Made by a program: the position numbers and the translations under genes. A stretch of DNA of 64,000 nucleotides, taken from contig CAWHIK010000003.1 in the NCBI GenBank assembly GCA_963829485.1, positions 54,157 through 118,156 of the forward strand, read 5' to 3'. Below are positions 8,529 through 18,200 of the stretch, piece after piece (within the stretch, counting starts at the first letter, position 1; each line of letters starts with the position of its first letter). This DNA is from JBGPQJ01 sp963829485 (GTDB lineage: Bacteria > Chloroflexota > Anaerolineae > Anaerolineales > Villigracilaceae). Below the pieces are notes generated by a model that searched no databases, was not told where the DNA came from, and worked only from the letters and a program-made list of their open reading frames with translations.

Positions 8529-9653
8529 ATGAAAGAGATAGAACTCCAGCCGCACCAGCCGCCACCCCCGCCCAGACCCGGAGAATGGGATCAGTTTACC
8601 CGCCAGGCAGCGATCGTCATTTTGTTGCTTGCTGTGCTTTTATTGGTCTCAGCGATGCTTCCCATGATAAATATGCTGGGTGTCACCGGTATTTTCATCC
8701 TGATTCTATCCTACCCGATTAACAGACTGCAAACAAAGACAAAACTCTCACGCACCGCCGCGGTGTTTGTGATCATTATCCCGATCGGGGTGCTCCTGTT
8801 CCTTCTTTTCGGGAACGTGATCCAGTGGTTTGTTACAAATACTCAGTCAATGGTGGCCGATTTGCAAGCCAATGATGACTTAAGTCAGGCTATCCAATCC
8901 GTCACCGCGCAGTATCCAGATAGTGCCCAGTTGATTGCAGAAGCGCTGCGGAATTTTGCAATTTCCTTTGGCGATCAACTTTCTGCGGGGATGCAGTTCA
9001 TTGCACTTACCGCCACATCCTTCTTCCTGGCTTTTTTGTTTATTCTGGAGATGCCGGCGAACCTTGCGAAGTCGTTCCAATCCCTTTCCGATGTCTCTCA
9101 GCGTGAATTCGGCATCCTGGCTGACAGACTGTCTGCGGTATGGAATGGCTGGTTGCGATCCACGGTGATCACATCGATCATCGTCGGTACGACCACCGCG
9201 CTGGAACTCTTCCTCTTTGGAATTCCCTACGCAGGTCTCTTGGGAATTATCACGGGATTTCTAAATTTAATCCCGACCTTCGGTCCATTAATTTCATACC
9301 TATTAATTATTTTGGTGACCTATACACAGGGTTCTTCCTATATCACGCTTGACCCGATTGTCCTGACCCTCCTGGTATGGGGTGTTAATATGCTGGTGAA
9401 TCAGTATATCCGCCTGGTTATTTTTCCCAAACTGGCCGGGAAGGCGGTTCACATGCCTGTGTTCCTCGTGATCCTCGGGTTGGTGGTGGCTGCGGTGTTG
9501 TGGGGGGTGATCGGTGTCATCCTGGTGATTCCTCTCCTGGGTACCGCAGGGGAGGTACTGAAATACGTCCTGCGGAAAATCAATCGGCAGGATCCCTACC
9601 CCGGAGAAGAACCTCAGGCGGGTTACTGGGCGAGGGAAATCGTTTCGAAATAA
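8529..9653 (+). CDS. AI-2E family (UPF0118/PerM) membrane transporter
   Basis: A second AI-2E family permease (374 residues), sequence-diverged from the one at 4213. It has an N-terminal paired helix region, a hydrophilic middle part (about 100-180), and C-terminal helices with the FLNLIPTFGPLIS loop. The start has AAAAAGGAG at good spacing. The gene is divergent from lipB and is closed by a strong hairpin. Substrate is unknown. Confidence 0.85.
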   Translation: MKEIELQPHQPPPPPRPGEWDQFTRQAAIVILLLAVLLLVSAMLPMINMLGVTGIFILILSYPINRLQTKTKLSRTAAVFVIIIPIGVLLFLLFGNVIQWFVTNTQSMVADLQANDDLSQAIQSVTAQYPDSAQLIAEALRNFAISFGDQLSAGMQFIALTATSFFLAFLFILEMPANLAKSFQSLSDVSQREFGILADRLSAVWNGWLRSTVITSIIVGTTTALELFLFGIPYAGLLGIITGFLNLIPTFGPLISYLLIILVTYTQGSSYITLDPIVLTLLVWGVNMLVNQYIRLVIFPKLAGKAVHMPVFLVILGLVVAAVLWGVIGVILVIPLLGTAGEVLKYVLRKINRQDPYPGEEPQAGYWAREIVSK

Positions 9654-9669
9654 GCAGGCTTTGAAATGG

Positions 9670-9706
9670 ATAAGTGAAAAGGCGGCCGTCGGCCGCCTTT
9701 CGCTTA
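9670..9706. terminator. Strong bidirectional terminator
   Basis: The core is AAAGGCGGCC/GGCCGCCTTT with a 3-nt loop (9678-9700); flanking bases extend the stem imperfectly. It separates the convergent AI-2E and DprE1-like genes and touches the stop codon of the latter. Confidence 0.8.
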
Positions 9707-11114
9707 TCCAAACACCCGCCGGTACAGATCTGATTCGAGCAGGTTATCCGGATCGGTGCGCTTCTTGAGAGCGCGGAATTTCTCGATTGTTTCATCCCCC
9801 AGGAAGCGGCGGGCAGTCTCCGGCGTGGTCTCGCTGTTCTTGGCGAAGTAGAATCGCCCGCCTGCACCGAGCACAATTCCATCAAATTCCTGAAGCATGG
9901 CAGCCAGCCTGGCCTTATTGGTACGGGTGACTTTGAAGTCCATCGCCAGCGAGAATCCATCCACCGAGTGACTAAGCAGGAAGTCGTCCGGGCGATGGCG
10001 CTTGGTCACACCCAGGTAGGATGGCAGCCGGCGCTTGTGCGACAGGGTTAGGATTTCTTTCCATGCATCCAGCGCTGTCTCTTTGGGCAGGAAAGACTGA
10101 TATTGGATCAAGCCGCCGCGCCCGTAGGCCAGCTCCCAGTCGGGAACATAATCCAGCAGGAAATGGAAAGCCGCATGCGGCTGCCTGTAATGACCCTCGC
10201 GCAGGCTCATCACATATTTCGCCGTGTTCACCCCCCATGTCCCCAGGTTGTTCATGAACGGCGCCATGAAGTAGTGGATGATGGACTTGGGAAAGACGCC
10301 GAACATCTTGCCTAGGCAGGGTCTGGAAATCGACCTGCATGGTCTTTTTGCTGTCGGAATTATCGCCTTCATGCAGGTAATCGGCGGCATGGATCTGTCC
10401 GCGGCCTAATCCTTTCCCTTTGGCGGTCGCATCCAGCCACCCGACGATGTAATCGTGCTCAGGCGCGCCGTCCAGTAGAGCTTTCAACTGCTCCTCGAGC
10501 GTGTGCACCGGATAAGCATGGACCTGCAGCAGACCCGAATCCATTTTCTTCATCTGGAGCGTGATCGAGGTGAATACCCCCAGCATGCCCATCCCGCCGA
10601 TCATGGCGCGGAACAGGTCGCCGTTCTTTTTCGGACTGCAGGTGATCCGTGCGCCGGTGGGCAGCAGCGCAGTGAACTCGAGCACATGGTCGCCGATGGT
10701 GCCCATCTTGAAGTTGTTTTTTCCGTGGATGTTCATCCCCAGGCAGCCGCCCAGGGTGGTGGTCATCGTGCCGGAAACGACGGGAGGCCACCAGCCATCC
10801 GGCAGGACGACCTGCCAGAGTTTCGCGAGCGTGACTCCCGGCTCGGCGGTCACCATCCCTGTTTCGGGATTCCACTCGAGGATCTTGTTCATCCCCTGCA
10901 GGTCGAGCACCATGCCGAAGCTGTTGAGGGCAGCATCGTTGTAACTGCGTCCCGCACCGCGAAGAGTGACGGACAATCCGTCCTTTTTGGCAATGTGCAA
11001 GGCTTCAAGGATTTCGTCCGCGCTGATGGGGTTGTAGAGGAATGCCGGGGCACTCATTGAGTGCCCAAAATTTTCGAGACGGGTTAGTTTGTCGTATGGA
11101 AAAGTGATTGTCAT
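9704..11114 (-). CDS. DprE1-like FAD-dependent sugar-lipid oxidase (frame-disrupted)
   Basis: Joined across one frame change near 10311-10320, this is a ~470-residue VAO-family FAD oxidase. The N-terminal FAD domain carries RGAGRSYNDAALN and a DIHGKNHH-like NIHGKNNFKMGTIGDHV; the C-terminal half has YGRGGLIQYQSFLP and RFYFAKNSETT, closely resembling mycobacterial DprE1, which oxidises polyprenylphosphoryl-ribose at C2'. The residue equivalent to the inhibitor-reactive Cys387 appears to be Ala. It starts 22 nt after an SDR gene, matching the DprE2-DprE1 pairing. A related aldonolactone oxidase is the alternative. The start has AGGAG upstream. The break is probably a one-base sequence error at a CCTAGG site. 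Confidence 0.75.
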
Positions 11115-11136
11115 GTTTCTCCTGGCACGGGCGAGG

Positions 11137-11925
11137 CTAGAACGTCATGCGCCGGAAAATGATGGATGGGATGTTGCGGACGATGAACATGACCAGGCGC
11201 CAGCGGGCAGGGATATAGATGTCCTGTTTCCGCTTGCTGATTCCCTTCCAGATATCCTCGGCGGCTTGCTCCGGCGGAACAACCCAGAAGAGCTTTTTGG
11301 CACCCTTGACCATGTCGGTCTGCACAAAGCCCGGCTTGACGGTCAGCACATGGACGCCGTAACGCGTCAGCCGGTTGCGCAGCGCTTCGAGGTAACAGGT
11401 CAATGCTGCCTTGGATGCGTTATAGGATGGGTTGCCCACCCGGCCTCGTTCGCCAGCCACCGATGAGATGCCGACGATCTGCCCCGTCTTCAGGCTTTGG
11501 AACATTTCGGCCACCGGGTTGAGCCAGGCCAGAGCACCGATGTAATTGGCCTCGGTTGTTGCCCGGTCTTTTTCGAAATCATAGTTCTTCAGCCCGACGG
11601 GAAGCGAGATGCCGGCGCAGAAGATGAACAGGTCGAGCCCGCCAAAATCGGTCAATATGTCCTTGAAGAGTTGCGGGATGACCTTGGTGTTGGTGACATC
11701 GTGGGTGTAGGGAACGGCACGTGTCTCACCGGATGCCTTATTGATCTCGTCGCACAGGGACTGGAGCAGGTCGGCGCGGCGTGCGAGGCAGGCGACGGTG
11801 TACCCCTCGCGAGCCAGGCGCCGCGCCAGCGCAGCGCCGATCCCGCTGGAAGCGCCGACCAGTATGGCGCGCTTTCGGGGATTCAGGGGGGTGACCGGTG
11901 GGACTGAAACAATGGGTTCTGGCAT
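11137..11925 (-). CDS. Short-chain dehydrogenase/reductase, DprE2-like partner
   Basis: A 262-residue classical SDR: NAD(P)-binding GASSGIG (residues 24-30), CAG near 103-105, a catalytic Ser in ISSVAGE (~154), Tyr168 and Lys172 in YNASK, and a hydrophobic C-terminus that may bind membrane. Its pairing with the downstream DprE1-like oxidase suggests it reduces the 2'-keto intermediate to complete a polyprenyl-phosphate sugar epimerisation. That role is inferred from gene order; the SDR fold itself is clear. Ribosome binding site AAGAGG precedes the start. Confidence 0.85.
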   Translation of the reverse strand: MPEPIVSVPPVTPLNPRKRAILVGASSGIGAALARRLAREGYTVACLARRADLLQSLCDEINKASGETRAVPYTHDVTNTKVIPQLFKDILTDFGGLDLFIFCAGISLPVGLKNYDFEKDRATTEANYIGALAWLNPVAEMFQSLKTGQIVGISSVAGERGRVGNPSYNASKAALTCYLEALRNRLTRYGVHVLTVKPGFVQTDMVKGAKKLFWVVPPEQAAEDIWKGISKRKQDIYIPARWRLVMFIVRNIPSIIFRRMTF

Positions 11926-12144
11926 GAGCAGCCTCTTGGGGGTGTGAATTTATGTACAAAGGATGCCTTCATTTTAGCACAGACTTCTGACCGTAAATCC
12001 GGGTCAAAAAGTATCCCTCCCAGATATGGTGCATCCTTACCAGGATATTGGCCAGTTATTAACCATAAAGTAACTCTTGGAATGAAAGGGGTTTTATGCT
12101 AAAGTATAGGATAGGTTTTTTGCACTCCTCCTTGGGAAGAGAGA

Positions 12145-13287
12145 ATGGCAGATCTAAAATCGGAAGCCCTGTTCCTCGCACGCCAGAGGCTTCTCTCAGG
12201 AAACTTGAGCAAGGATGATGAACGCCTGCTCCTGGGTTTGCTGCAAATCGTCCAGCAGCAGGCACAGGAGTTGGATGCGCTTAAACGCATCAGCCTCAAC
12301 CTGACCTCCTCCCTCGAATTGGAAAACGTCCTCTATACGGTGGCGCTTGAAGCCATCAAGCTGGTCCAAAACGCGAAAACCGTCCACATCTTCCTCTACC
12401 AGAACGATAAATTGAAATTTGGGACATCGCTTGACGGCGATGGCAGGCGTAATGTCCTGACGTCCGAGCCCCGGCCCAATGGCCTGACCTATACGGTCGC
12501 CCGAACATCCGGGACAGTGATCGTCGAGGACATGCAGAGTCACCCGCTTTACCAAGGCGCGCCCAAGGATTGGATCGGTTCGATCATCGGCATCCCGTTA
12601 AAGATGGGAGCGCATGTGGTTGGTGTGATGAACCTGTCGCGCTCCATCACAGGTCCCTTCTCGCATGAAGAAATCCGGCTGTTGCAGCTGCTTGCGGACC
12701 AGGCAGCGATCGCCATCATCAACGCCCGCCTGCACGAGGCGGTCAGTCGCCAGGCTTACACCGATATCCTGACCGGGCTGCCCAACCGCCGCGCGCTGGA
12801 TGAGCGGCTGGAGATCGAAGTGCAGCGCGCCCGCCGTTTCAACCATCCCTTTGCCGTGGTGATGATGGACCTCGATGGATTCAAGGCGGTCAACGACACT
12901 TTCGGTCATGGCACCGGCGACCGCGTGCTCCAGCAGACCTTTTCTGCACTGGCCAGTAACTTGCGCTCAACAGATTTTCTCGCCCGCTATGGCGGGGATG
13001 AGCTGACCCTGATCATGCCGGAAGCTTCCTTTGAGGCAGCGTTAATGGTCACCCAAAAACTGCAGAAAGCGCTGCGTCACCTGGTGCTCGACATGCCCGA
13101 TGGCTCCCGCAAGGCATTCGACATATCCGGCGGCATTGCCATTTTCCCCATCCATGCCTACTCGGCAGCAGACCTGCTTCGCGCGGCAGACGGCGCTCTG
13201 TACCGCGCCAAGCGCAACGCACGCGGTTCCTTCATGCAGGCAGTCCGGAATACCGGCGAGTTGCGGAACCTGGTTTCTGTAAAATAA
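12145..13287 (+). CDS. Diguanylate cyclase with GAF sensor
   Basis: A 380-residue soluble signalling protein: a helical N-terminus, a GAF domain (about 45-200), and a C-terminal GGDEF domain. The active-site motif reads GGDEL (283-287), an accepted variant, and an allosteric RxxD inhibition site (RSTD, 274-277) lies five residues before it, so it should be an active, product-inhibited c-di-GMP synthase. The GAF ligand is unknown. A purine-rich ribosome binding site precedes the start and a TATAGGAT-like -10 lies near 12105. It has no PilZ or EAL neighbour. Confidence 0.9.
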   Translation: MADLKSEALFLARQRLLSGNLSKDDERLLLGLLQIVQQQAQELDALKRISLNLTSSLELENVLYTVALEAIKLVQNAKTVHIFLYQNDKLKFGTSLDGDGRRNVLTSEPRPNGLTYTVARTSGTVIVEDMQSHPLYQGAPKDWIGSIIGIPLKMGAHVVGVMNLSRSITGPFSHEEIRLLQLLADQAAIAIINARLHEAVSRQAYTDILTGLPNRRALDERLEIEVQRARRFNHPFAVVMMDLDGFKAVNDTFGHGTGDRVLQQTFSALASNLRSTDFLARYGGDELTLIMPEASFEAALMVTQKLQKALRHLVLDMPDGSRKAFDISGGIAIFPIHAYSAADLLRAADGALYRAKRNARGSFMQAVRNTGELRNLVSVK

Positions 13288-13365
13288 GGGTAACTTTCCA
13301 GCCCCGTCACGTGTTTTAATCCTTGCGAGCACCCGCAGGGATTTTTATTTTTTTTGGAGGACATT

Positions 13366-14283
13366 ATGCCCCGTAAAGTAAAGCTGATTTTGAATCCCAT
13401 GGCTGACATGGGAAACGCCTGGCGGGTGGCAGACGACCTGCGCCCTATTGTGGCTGAATATGGGCTCGCCGATTGGAGCGGGACGGTCTACCCAACTCAT
13501 GCCACCGAGCTGGCGAGGCAGGCTGCCCTCGATGGATACGACATGGTCGTCGCCATGGGCGGGGATGGGACCGTCCACGAAGTGGTCAACGGGCTGATGC
13601 AGGTCCCTGAGGAGAAGCGGCCCATTCTAGGTGTCGTCCCGCTCGGCTCAGGCAATGATTTTGCCCATTCGGTCGGTATACCGGATAAGGCGGATCATGC
13701 GCTGGCGCATGCCTTGAAAGGAGAGCCGTCCACGATTGATCTCGGCTTGCTGACCGACGAACAGGGACGCAAGGAATATTTTGACAACACCCTGGGTATT
13801 GGCTTCGACGCGGTGGTGACCATCCGCTCGCACCGCCTGCCGCTCCTGCGCGGATTCCTGATGTACCTGGTGGCAGTCATCCAGACGATTATCCTGAACT
13901 TTGACCCTGCCAGCCTGCATGTCGAGACGGATAAAGAAAGCTGGGAAGAAAGAACCGTGATGTTGACCCTGTGCAACGGACCTCGCGAGGGCGGCGGATT
14001 TCACGTTGCGCCGGATGCAAAAATGGATGATGGAATCCTGCACTACGCAGCGGTGCGCAAGATTTCCCGCGCGATGATGTTCAGGCTCATCCCCGAGGTG
14101 ATGAACGGAACGCATGGAAGATTCGATTGTGTCCGCATGGGAAATTTCACCCGTCTTTCATTGACATCCGACAAGCCGCTTTATATCCACGCGGATGGTG
14201 AGATCTATACCAGCTTCGGCTCCAACCTGCGCAAATTGACGTTCGAGATTTTCCCCGGGGCATTAAAAATTGTACGCGGGTGA
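13366..14283 (+). CDS. Diacylglycerol/lipid kinase (DagK catalytic family)
   Basis: A 305-residue lipid kinase of the DgkB/YegS group, with the nucleotide-binding GGDGTVHEVVNG (residues 65-76) and the PLGSGNDFAHS motif, followed by the beta-rich C-terminal domain (GNGPREGGGFHVAPDAKMDDG region). It would phosphorylate diacylglycerol or a related lipid alcohol at the membrane. ATG at 13366 has a strong GGAGG site. It lies ~80 nt after the GGDEF gene on the same strand and is closed by a perfect hairpin terminator. Confidence 0.9.
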   Translation: MPRKVKLILNPMADMGNAWRVADDLRPIVAEYGLADWSGTVYPTHATELARQAALDGYDMVVAMGGDGTVHEVVNGLMQVPEEKRPILGVVPLGSGNDFAHSVGIPDKADHALAHALKGEPSTIDLGLLTDEQGRKEYFDNTLGIGFDAVVTIRSHRLPLLRGFLMYLVAVIQTIILNFDPASLHVETDKESWEERTVMLTLCNGPREGGGFHVAPDAKMDDGILHYAAVRKISRAMMFRLIPEVMNGTHGRFDCVRMGNFTRLSLTSDKPLYIHADGEIYTSFGSNLRKLTFEIFPGALKIVRG

Positions 14284-14301
14284 AGCAACGGGTAAATAAT
14301 T

Positions 14302-14327
14302 AAGAATACGCCGCGAGGCGTATTCTT
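14302..14327 (+). terminator. Rho-independent terminator after the lipid kinase
   Basis: A perfect 11-bp stem (AAGAATACGCC/GGCGTATTCTT) with a GCGA tetraloop, followed by TTTTAT. Confidence 0.85.
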
Positions 14328-14381
14328 TTATATCAATTGCGTTTATATCTGGCGATCAGGATTTCTTCACGTATCAGGATC

Positions 14382-15071
14382 TCATAACTTTCTGCAGCTT
14401 TCGAGTAATATTCCCTGGCTTTGCCGTCGATGGAATTCGTTGAGAATGGCATCCTTCCAATTCTCCGCGAGAAACTCGCGCATTTCTTTCATCGTCCCGG
14501 CATGGATGACAAATTCAAACTTCCCAGCTTCATCCATCGTGAATAAACGGTTTTTTTCTGCCTGCGCAAGCGCACTGTTTGCCTGACCGTACTCAACATA
14601 ATCATCCGTTTCATCGACTACATCAAGGTAGTATTCCTTACCGTTGACTTTCACTTCCACCCAGGCTTTATTCACCCCGGGATGGATGTCGAGCAGAATT
14701 CCGCCGGGTTTGATAAGGGTATGTACAGTCTCCAGCGCATGGACCATGCGCTCAGGCGGCATTCATCAGAGCGACCACGCCAGGATGGCGATGTCGAATG
14801 GATTGGTATGCACCTGGGCGGCGAAATCGTCCAGGCCGATATTGTGCAGCTCCACTTTGTGACGCAGGTGGCTTGGGAAGGCATCCCCGGCTTTTTGGAA
14901 TCGCACCAGGTCGGGGTCGATGCCGGTGACATGCGCGGCATGGTCCGCGTAGCGCCATGTCATGCGCCCATCTCCGCAACCAATCTCCAGCACGGATTTA
15001 CCCTCGAAGCTGACAGCATACTTCAACAGCGCACGGGTTTCATTTTCTTCGGGGTCTTGTAGTATGGTCAT
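14382..15071 (-). CDS. Class I SAM-dependent methyltransferase (frame-disrupted)
   Basis: Two adjacent frames make one ~229-residue methyltransferase. The first part carries the SAM-binding LEIGCGDG motif (residues 28-35), an acidic GIDPD strand end and FDIAILAWSL; the second resumes with PPERMVHALETVHTLIKPGG, the usual motif V/VI stretch. The break is at about 14758-14768, a single-base shift. Substrate is unknown. It lies downstream of leuS on the same strand but after a hairpin. Confidence 0.75.
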
Positions 15072-15103
15072 AAACAGCTCCTGATTATGAATCCACTAAG
15101 CAG

Positions 15104-15129
15104 CAGGGACAGGCATTTGCCTGTCCCTG
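15104..15129 (-). terminator. Hairpin after leuS
   Basis: A perfect 11-bp stem (CAGGGACAGGC/GCCTGTCCCTG) with a 4-nt ATTT loop, 6 nt after the leuS stop on the minus strand. Confidence 0.65.
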
Positions 15130-15135
15130 TTAATC

Positions 15136-17690
15136 TTACACCACAATGTTAACCAGCCGTCCTTTAACGTACACCACCTGCCGCGGTTTCTTCCCCTCGA
15201 GATGCTTTTGAACGGCCTCGCTCGACAGTGCTGCTGCTTTGGCATCCTCCTCCGAGATCTCCGTCGGCACGGTGATTCGGTCTCGCAGCTTGCCGTTGAC
15301 CTGCACCACCAGCGTGATCTCGTCCTCGTGGGCGGCGGCTTCATCCACGACAGGCCATTTCTGCGTGTGGATGGAATACGGTTTACCCAGCCGCATCCAC
15401 AATTCCTCGCTGATATGCGGTGCGACCGGCGCCAGCATGCGCAGGTAGATGTCCTGTGCTTCGGCCCATTCGGCAGTCCCGGATGCACCTTCTTCGCGGG
15501 CTTTATACATGTCGTTCAGCAACTCCATCAGGGATGAAACGATGGTGTTGAATTCAAATTTCTCAAAATCGCGTGTCACCCGTTTTAATGTCTGGTGCAC
15601 TTTACGGCGCAGGATCCGGATAGCTTCATTCTGCTTATCAACGTTCTTGATAGTAGTATCGGCAATAACCTCATCGGAGGTGTTCGCGCTGAAGAAGCCT
15701 AATAGTTTTCTCTTTTCCACCGGATCGGTGAACAGCAGCCATACGCGCCTGATCCAGCGCGCGGACCCCTCGATTCCCTGGGAATTCCACGGCGCACCCA
15801 TTTCCCAACGAGCAAAGAACATGATGTAGGCGCGTACCGTATCGGCACCGTACAGCTTGACCAATTCGTCAGGCGCGACCACGTTGCCGCGGCTCTTTGA
15901 CATTTTTGCATTGTCCTCGCCCAGCACCATGCCCTGGTTGCGTAACTGCTGCATGGGTTCCGCACCTTCCGTGATGCCCATGTCGCGCAGGGCTTTGTGG
16001 AAGAAGCGCGTATACAGCAGGTGCATGGTGGCGTGTTCAATGCCGCCCGTGTAAGTATCCACCGGCATCCAGTAGTTGTATTCCTTATCGTCGAACGGTC
16101 CCTGGTCGTACTTTGGACTCAAGTAGCGCAGGTGATACCAGGAGGAGCACATGAAGGTGTCCATCGTGTCAGTTTCGCGCTCAGCAGGCCCGCCGCAGAT
16201 CGGGCAGGTGGTATGTTTCCAGGTTGGATGCAGCTTCAGCGGGCTTTCACCGGTGGGCTTCCATTCCACATCCTCGGGCAGCAGGACGGGTAGCTGGTCG
16301 TCGGGCACCGGGTTCCAGCCGTGTTTTTCACAATAAATCATCGGAATAGGCGCGCCCCAATAACGCTGACGTGAGATCAGCCAGTCGCGCAGGCGATAGG
16401 AAGTGGAAAATTTACCGATGCCATTCTTTTCCAGCCACTCGGTGACTGCAGAGATGCCCGGGTTTTTTCGTCCCTTTTCTTCGTTGACGATGGTCCCATT
16501 AAACTGGCCTGAGTTGACCATGTGCCCGCCGCCGATGTAGGCGGTTTCCATGGTAACACCATCCAGCTTCGGCTGGCCTTCAGGCTGGATGACCGGCATG
16601 ACCAGCAAGTGATACTTGCGCGCGAAAGGCAAAGTCCCGCTCGTCGTGGGCGGGCACAGCCATGATCGCGCCGGTGCCGTAGGTCATCAGCACGTAATCG
16701 GCGATCCAGATCGGGATGCGTGAATTATTGACCGGGTTGATGGCATGGCCGCCGGTCCACACGCCGGTCTTTTCCTTGTTCATCGCTTCGCGGTCAATGT
16801 CGCTTTGGCGGGAGGCCTCGAATTTGTAGGCTTCGACCTCGCTTTTCTGCGCAGGGGTTGTGATCTTGTCCACCAGCGGATGCTCGGGCGACAGGACCAT
16901 GAAGGTCGCGCCCCACAAGGTGTCCGGCCGGGTGGTGAAGACTTCGATCGGGTCGCCGGCTTCCGTCTTGAATATGACCGAGGCGCCTTCCGAGCGGCCG
17001 ATCCAATTGGTCTGTCAGCGTGCGGACATGTTCGGGCCAGTCGATGGTCGAGAAATCCAACAATTCGTCAGCGTATTTGGTGATCTTAAAGAACCATTGG
17101 TCCAGGTCCTTCTTGATGACAGGGGTCAAGCAGCGCTCACAGTGACGGTCATCACCCCAGACTTGTTCGCGCGCCAGGGTGGTATTGCATTTCGGGCAGA
17201 AATCCACCGGCGACATCTTGCGGTAAGCCAAGCCATGTTTATAGAGTTGGATAAAGAACCATTCCGTCCACTTATAATAGTCCGGGTCGGACGAGTCCAT
17301 TTCACGTCGCCAGTCGAACATCGCGCCCATCGTACTCATCTGCTTGCGCATCTTGATGATGTTCTTAGGGTGCGCATTCATTGGGATGGATACCGCGTCT
17401 TGATGGCGGCATTTTCTGCAGGCAGGCCGAAGGCGTCAAAACCCATCGGGAACATGACGTTGAATCCGCTCATGCGCTTGAAGCGGGCGCGCGCATCCGG
17501 AGGAGCCATCGAATACCAGTGGCCGAAGTGCAGATCGCCCGAGGTGATAGGGCAGCATGGTCAGCGCGTAATACTTGGGCTTTGAATTATCGATGTACAG
17601 AATGATACAGCCCATCGGCTTCCCATTTATCCTGCCATTTTTTTTCAAAGGCTTTGGGATTAAGCGAAATATCCTCTGCGGATGCCTGAG
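15136..17690 (-). CDS. leuS: Leucyl-tRNA synthetase (complete length, about four frame shifts)
   Basis: Joined frames give about 850 residues, normal for bacterial LeuRS. Seen in order: KKWQDKWEADG at the N-terminus, the class-I HIGH box as HFGHW (~17530), the zinc-knuckle region CPKCNTTLA, the editing domain (TNWIGRSEG, YGTGAIMAVPAHDERD), the catalytic AKMSKSRGN loop (~15895), the anticodon-binding helices and the C-terminal VQVNGKLRDRI domain. Frame changes lie near 17545, 17385, 17015 and 16625. The N-terminus near 17690 has no clear ATG, so another indel may hide there. LeuRS is essential, so these are most likely sequence errors. Expression is probably controlled by the T-box at 18201-18475. 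Confidence 0.9.
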
Positions 17691-17792
17691 GTCAGTTGCC
17701 GGTTTTCAGCCTTGGACTCTTTTATCACCGCAACAGCAGGGCTCGGGCTTTGCCGGGGCGGTTTTAGTCGGATTTGAGCTTGACGGCGGCTT

Positions 17793-17999
17793 TTAGCCGG
17801 TGCCATTTTCTTCGGGCTGGTTTACAGCCGCCTTCTTGGCGATAGGCTTTTTCGCCACGGTCTTTTTCGCAACCGGAGCAGTCGCCTTCTTGCGACAGGT
17901 TTTTTCACTACAGGTTTTTTTCGCGGCAGGTTTCACCGCTTTCTTTGCCACTGGTTTCTTGCTTGCCTTATTCTTTTTTTCAGGTTTTTTAGCAGCCAT
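17793..17999 (-). CDS. Lys/Ala-rich histone H1-like protein
   Basis: A 68-residue, very basic protein made of repeated KKPVAKK/AKKA units like the C-terminal tails of histone H1 or bacterial HU fusions; it should bind nucleic acid without a folded core. The middle (TCSEKTCRKK) reads like the repeat in a shifted frame between an A7 run and a short GCAAG, so two compensating indels are likely near 17900-17925. After the stop, Lys/Pro-rich coding continues in the same frame, ending with a CCCG cluster. A TAA created by an indel may therefore have shortened it. It lies between the leader ORF and leuS. Confidence 0.6.
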   Translation of the reverse strand: MAAKKPEKKNKASKKPVAKKAVKPAAKKTCSEKTCRKKATAPVAKKTVAKKPIAKKAAVNQPEENGTG

Positions 18000-18054
18000 T
18001 CTTTCCTCGTTGATTAAAAATTCAGTTGAATAAAAGTGTTATACCGTGCCCGAC

Positions 18055-18180
18055 TCATCTAGTGAAGCCGTGAAGCACATCGTACGGGATTAAATCTTTC
18101 TGGCGAAGAGCAAGGAGGCGCGCGAGAAGGGAGCCGGGGGAGTGAACGGTTTTCTTCGTATTACAGTTGATGTTTTTCAT
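18055..18180 (-). CDS. Leucine-rich 41-codon ORF downstream of the T-box
   Basis: The ATG at 18180 has a strong AAAGGAGG ribosome binding site and starts 30 nt after the T-box terminator. The 41-residue product holds seven leucines, five of them in residues 18-25 (LLARLLAL), encoded by CTT/CTC and later TTA. This composition is that of a translational leader peptide for leucine. No second terminator is visible between its stop and the Lys-rich gene, so the mechanism is not classical attenuation as far as I can see. It may simply be a small basic protein. No homologue is recognised. Confidence 0.55.
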   Translation of the reverse strand: MKNINCNTKKTVHSPGSLLARLLALRQKDLIPYDVLHGFTR

Positions 18181-18200
18181 AGCAGCCTCCTTTTCGGTAT

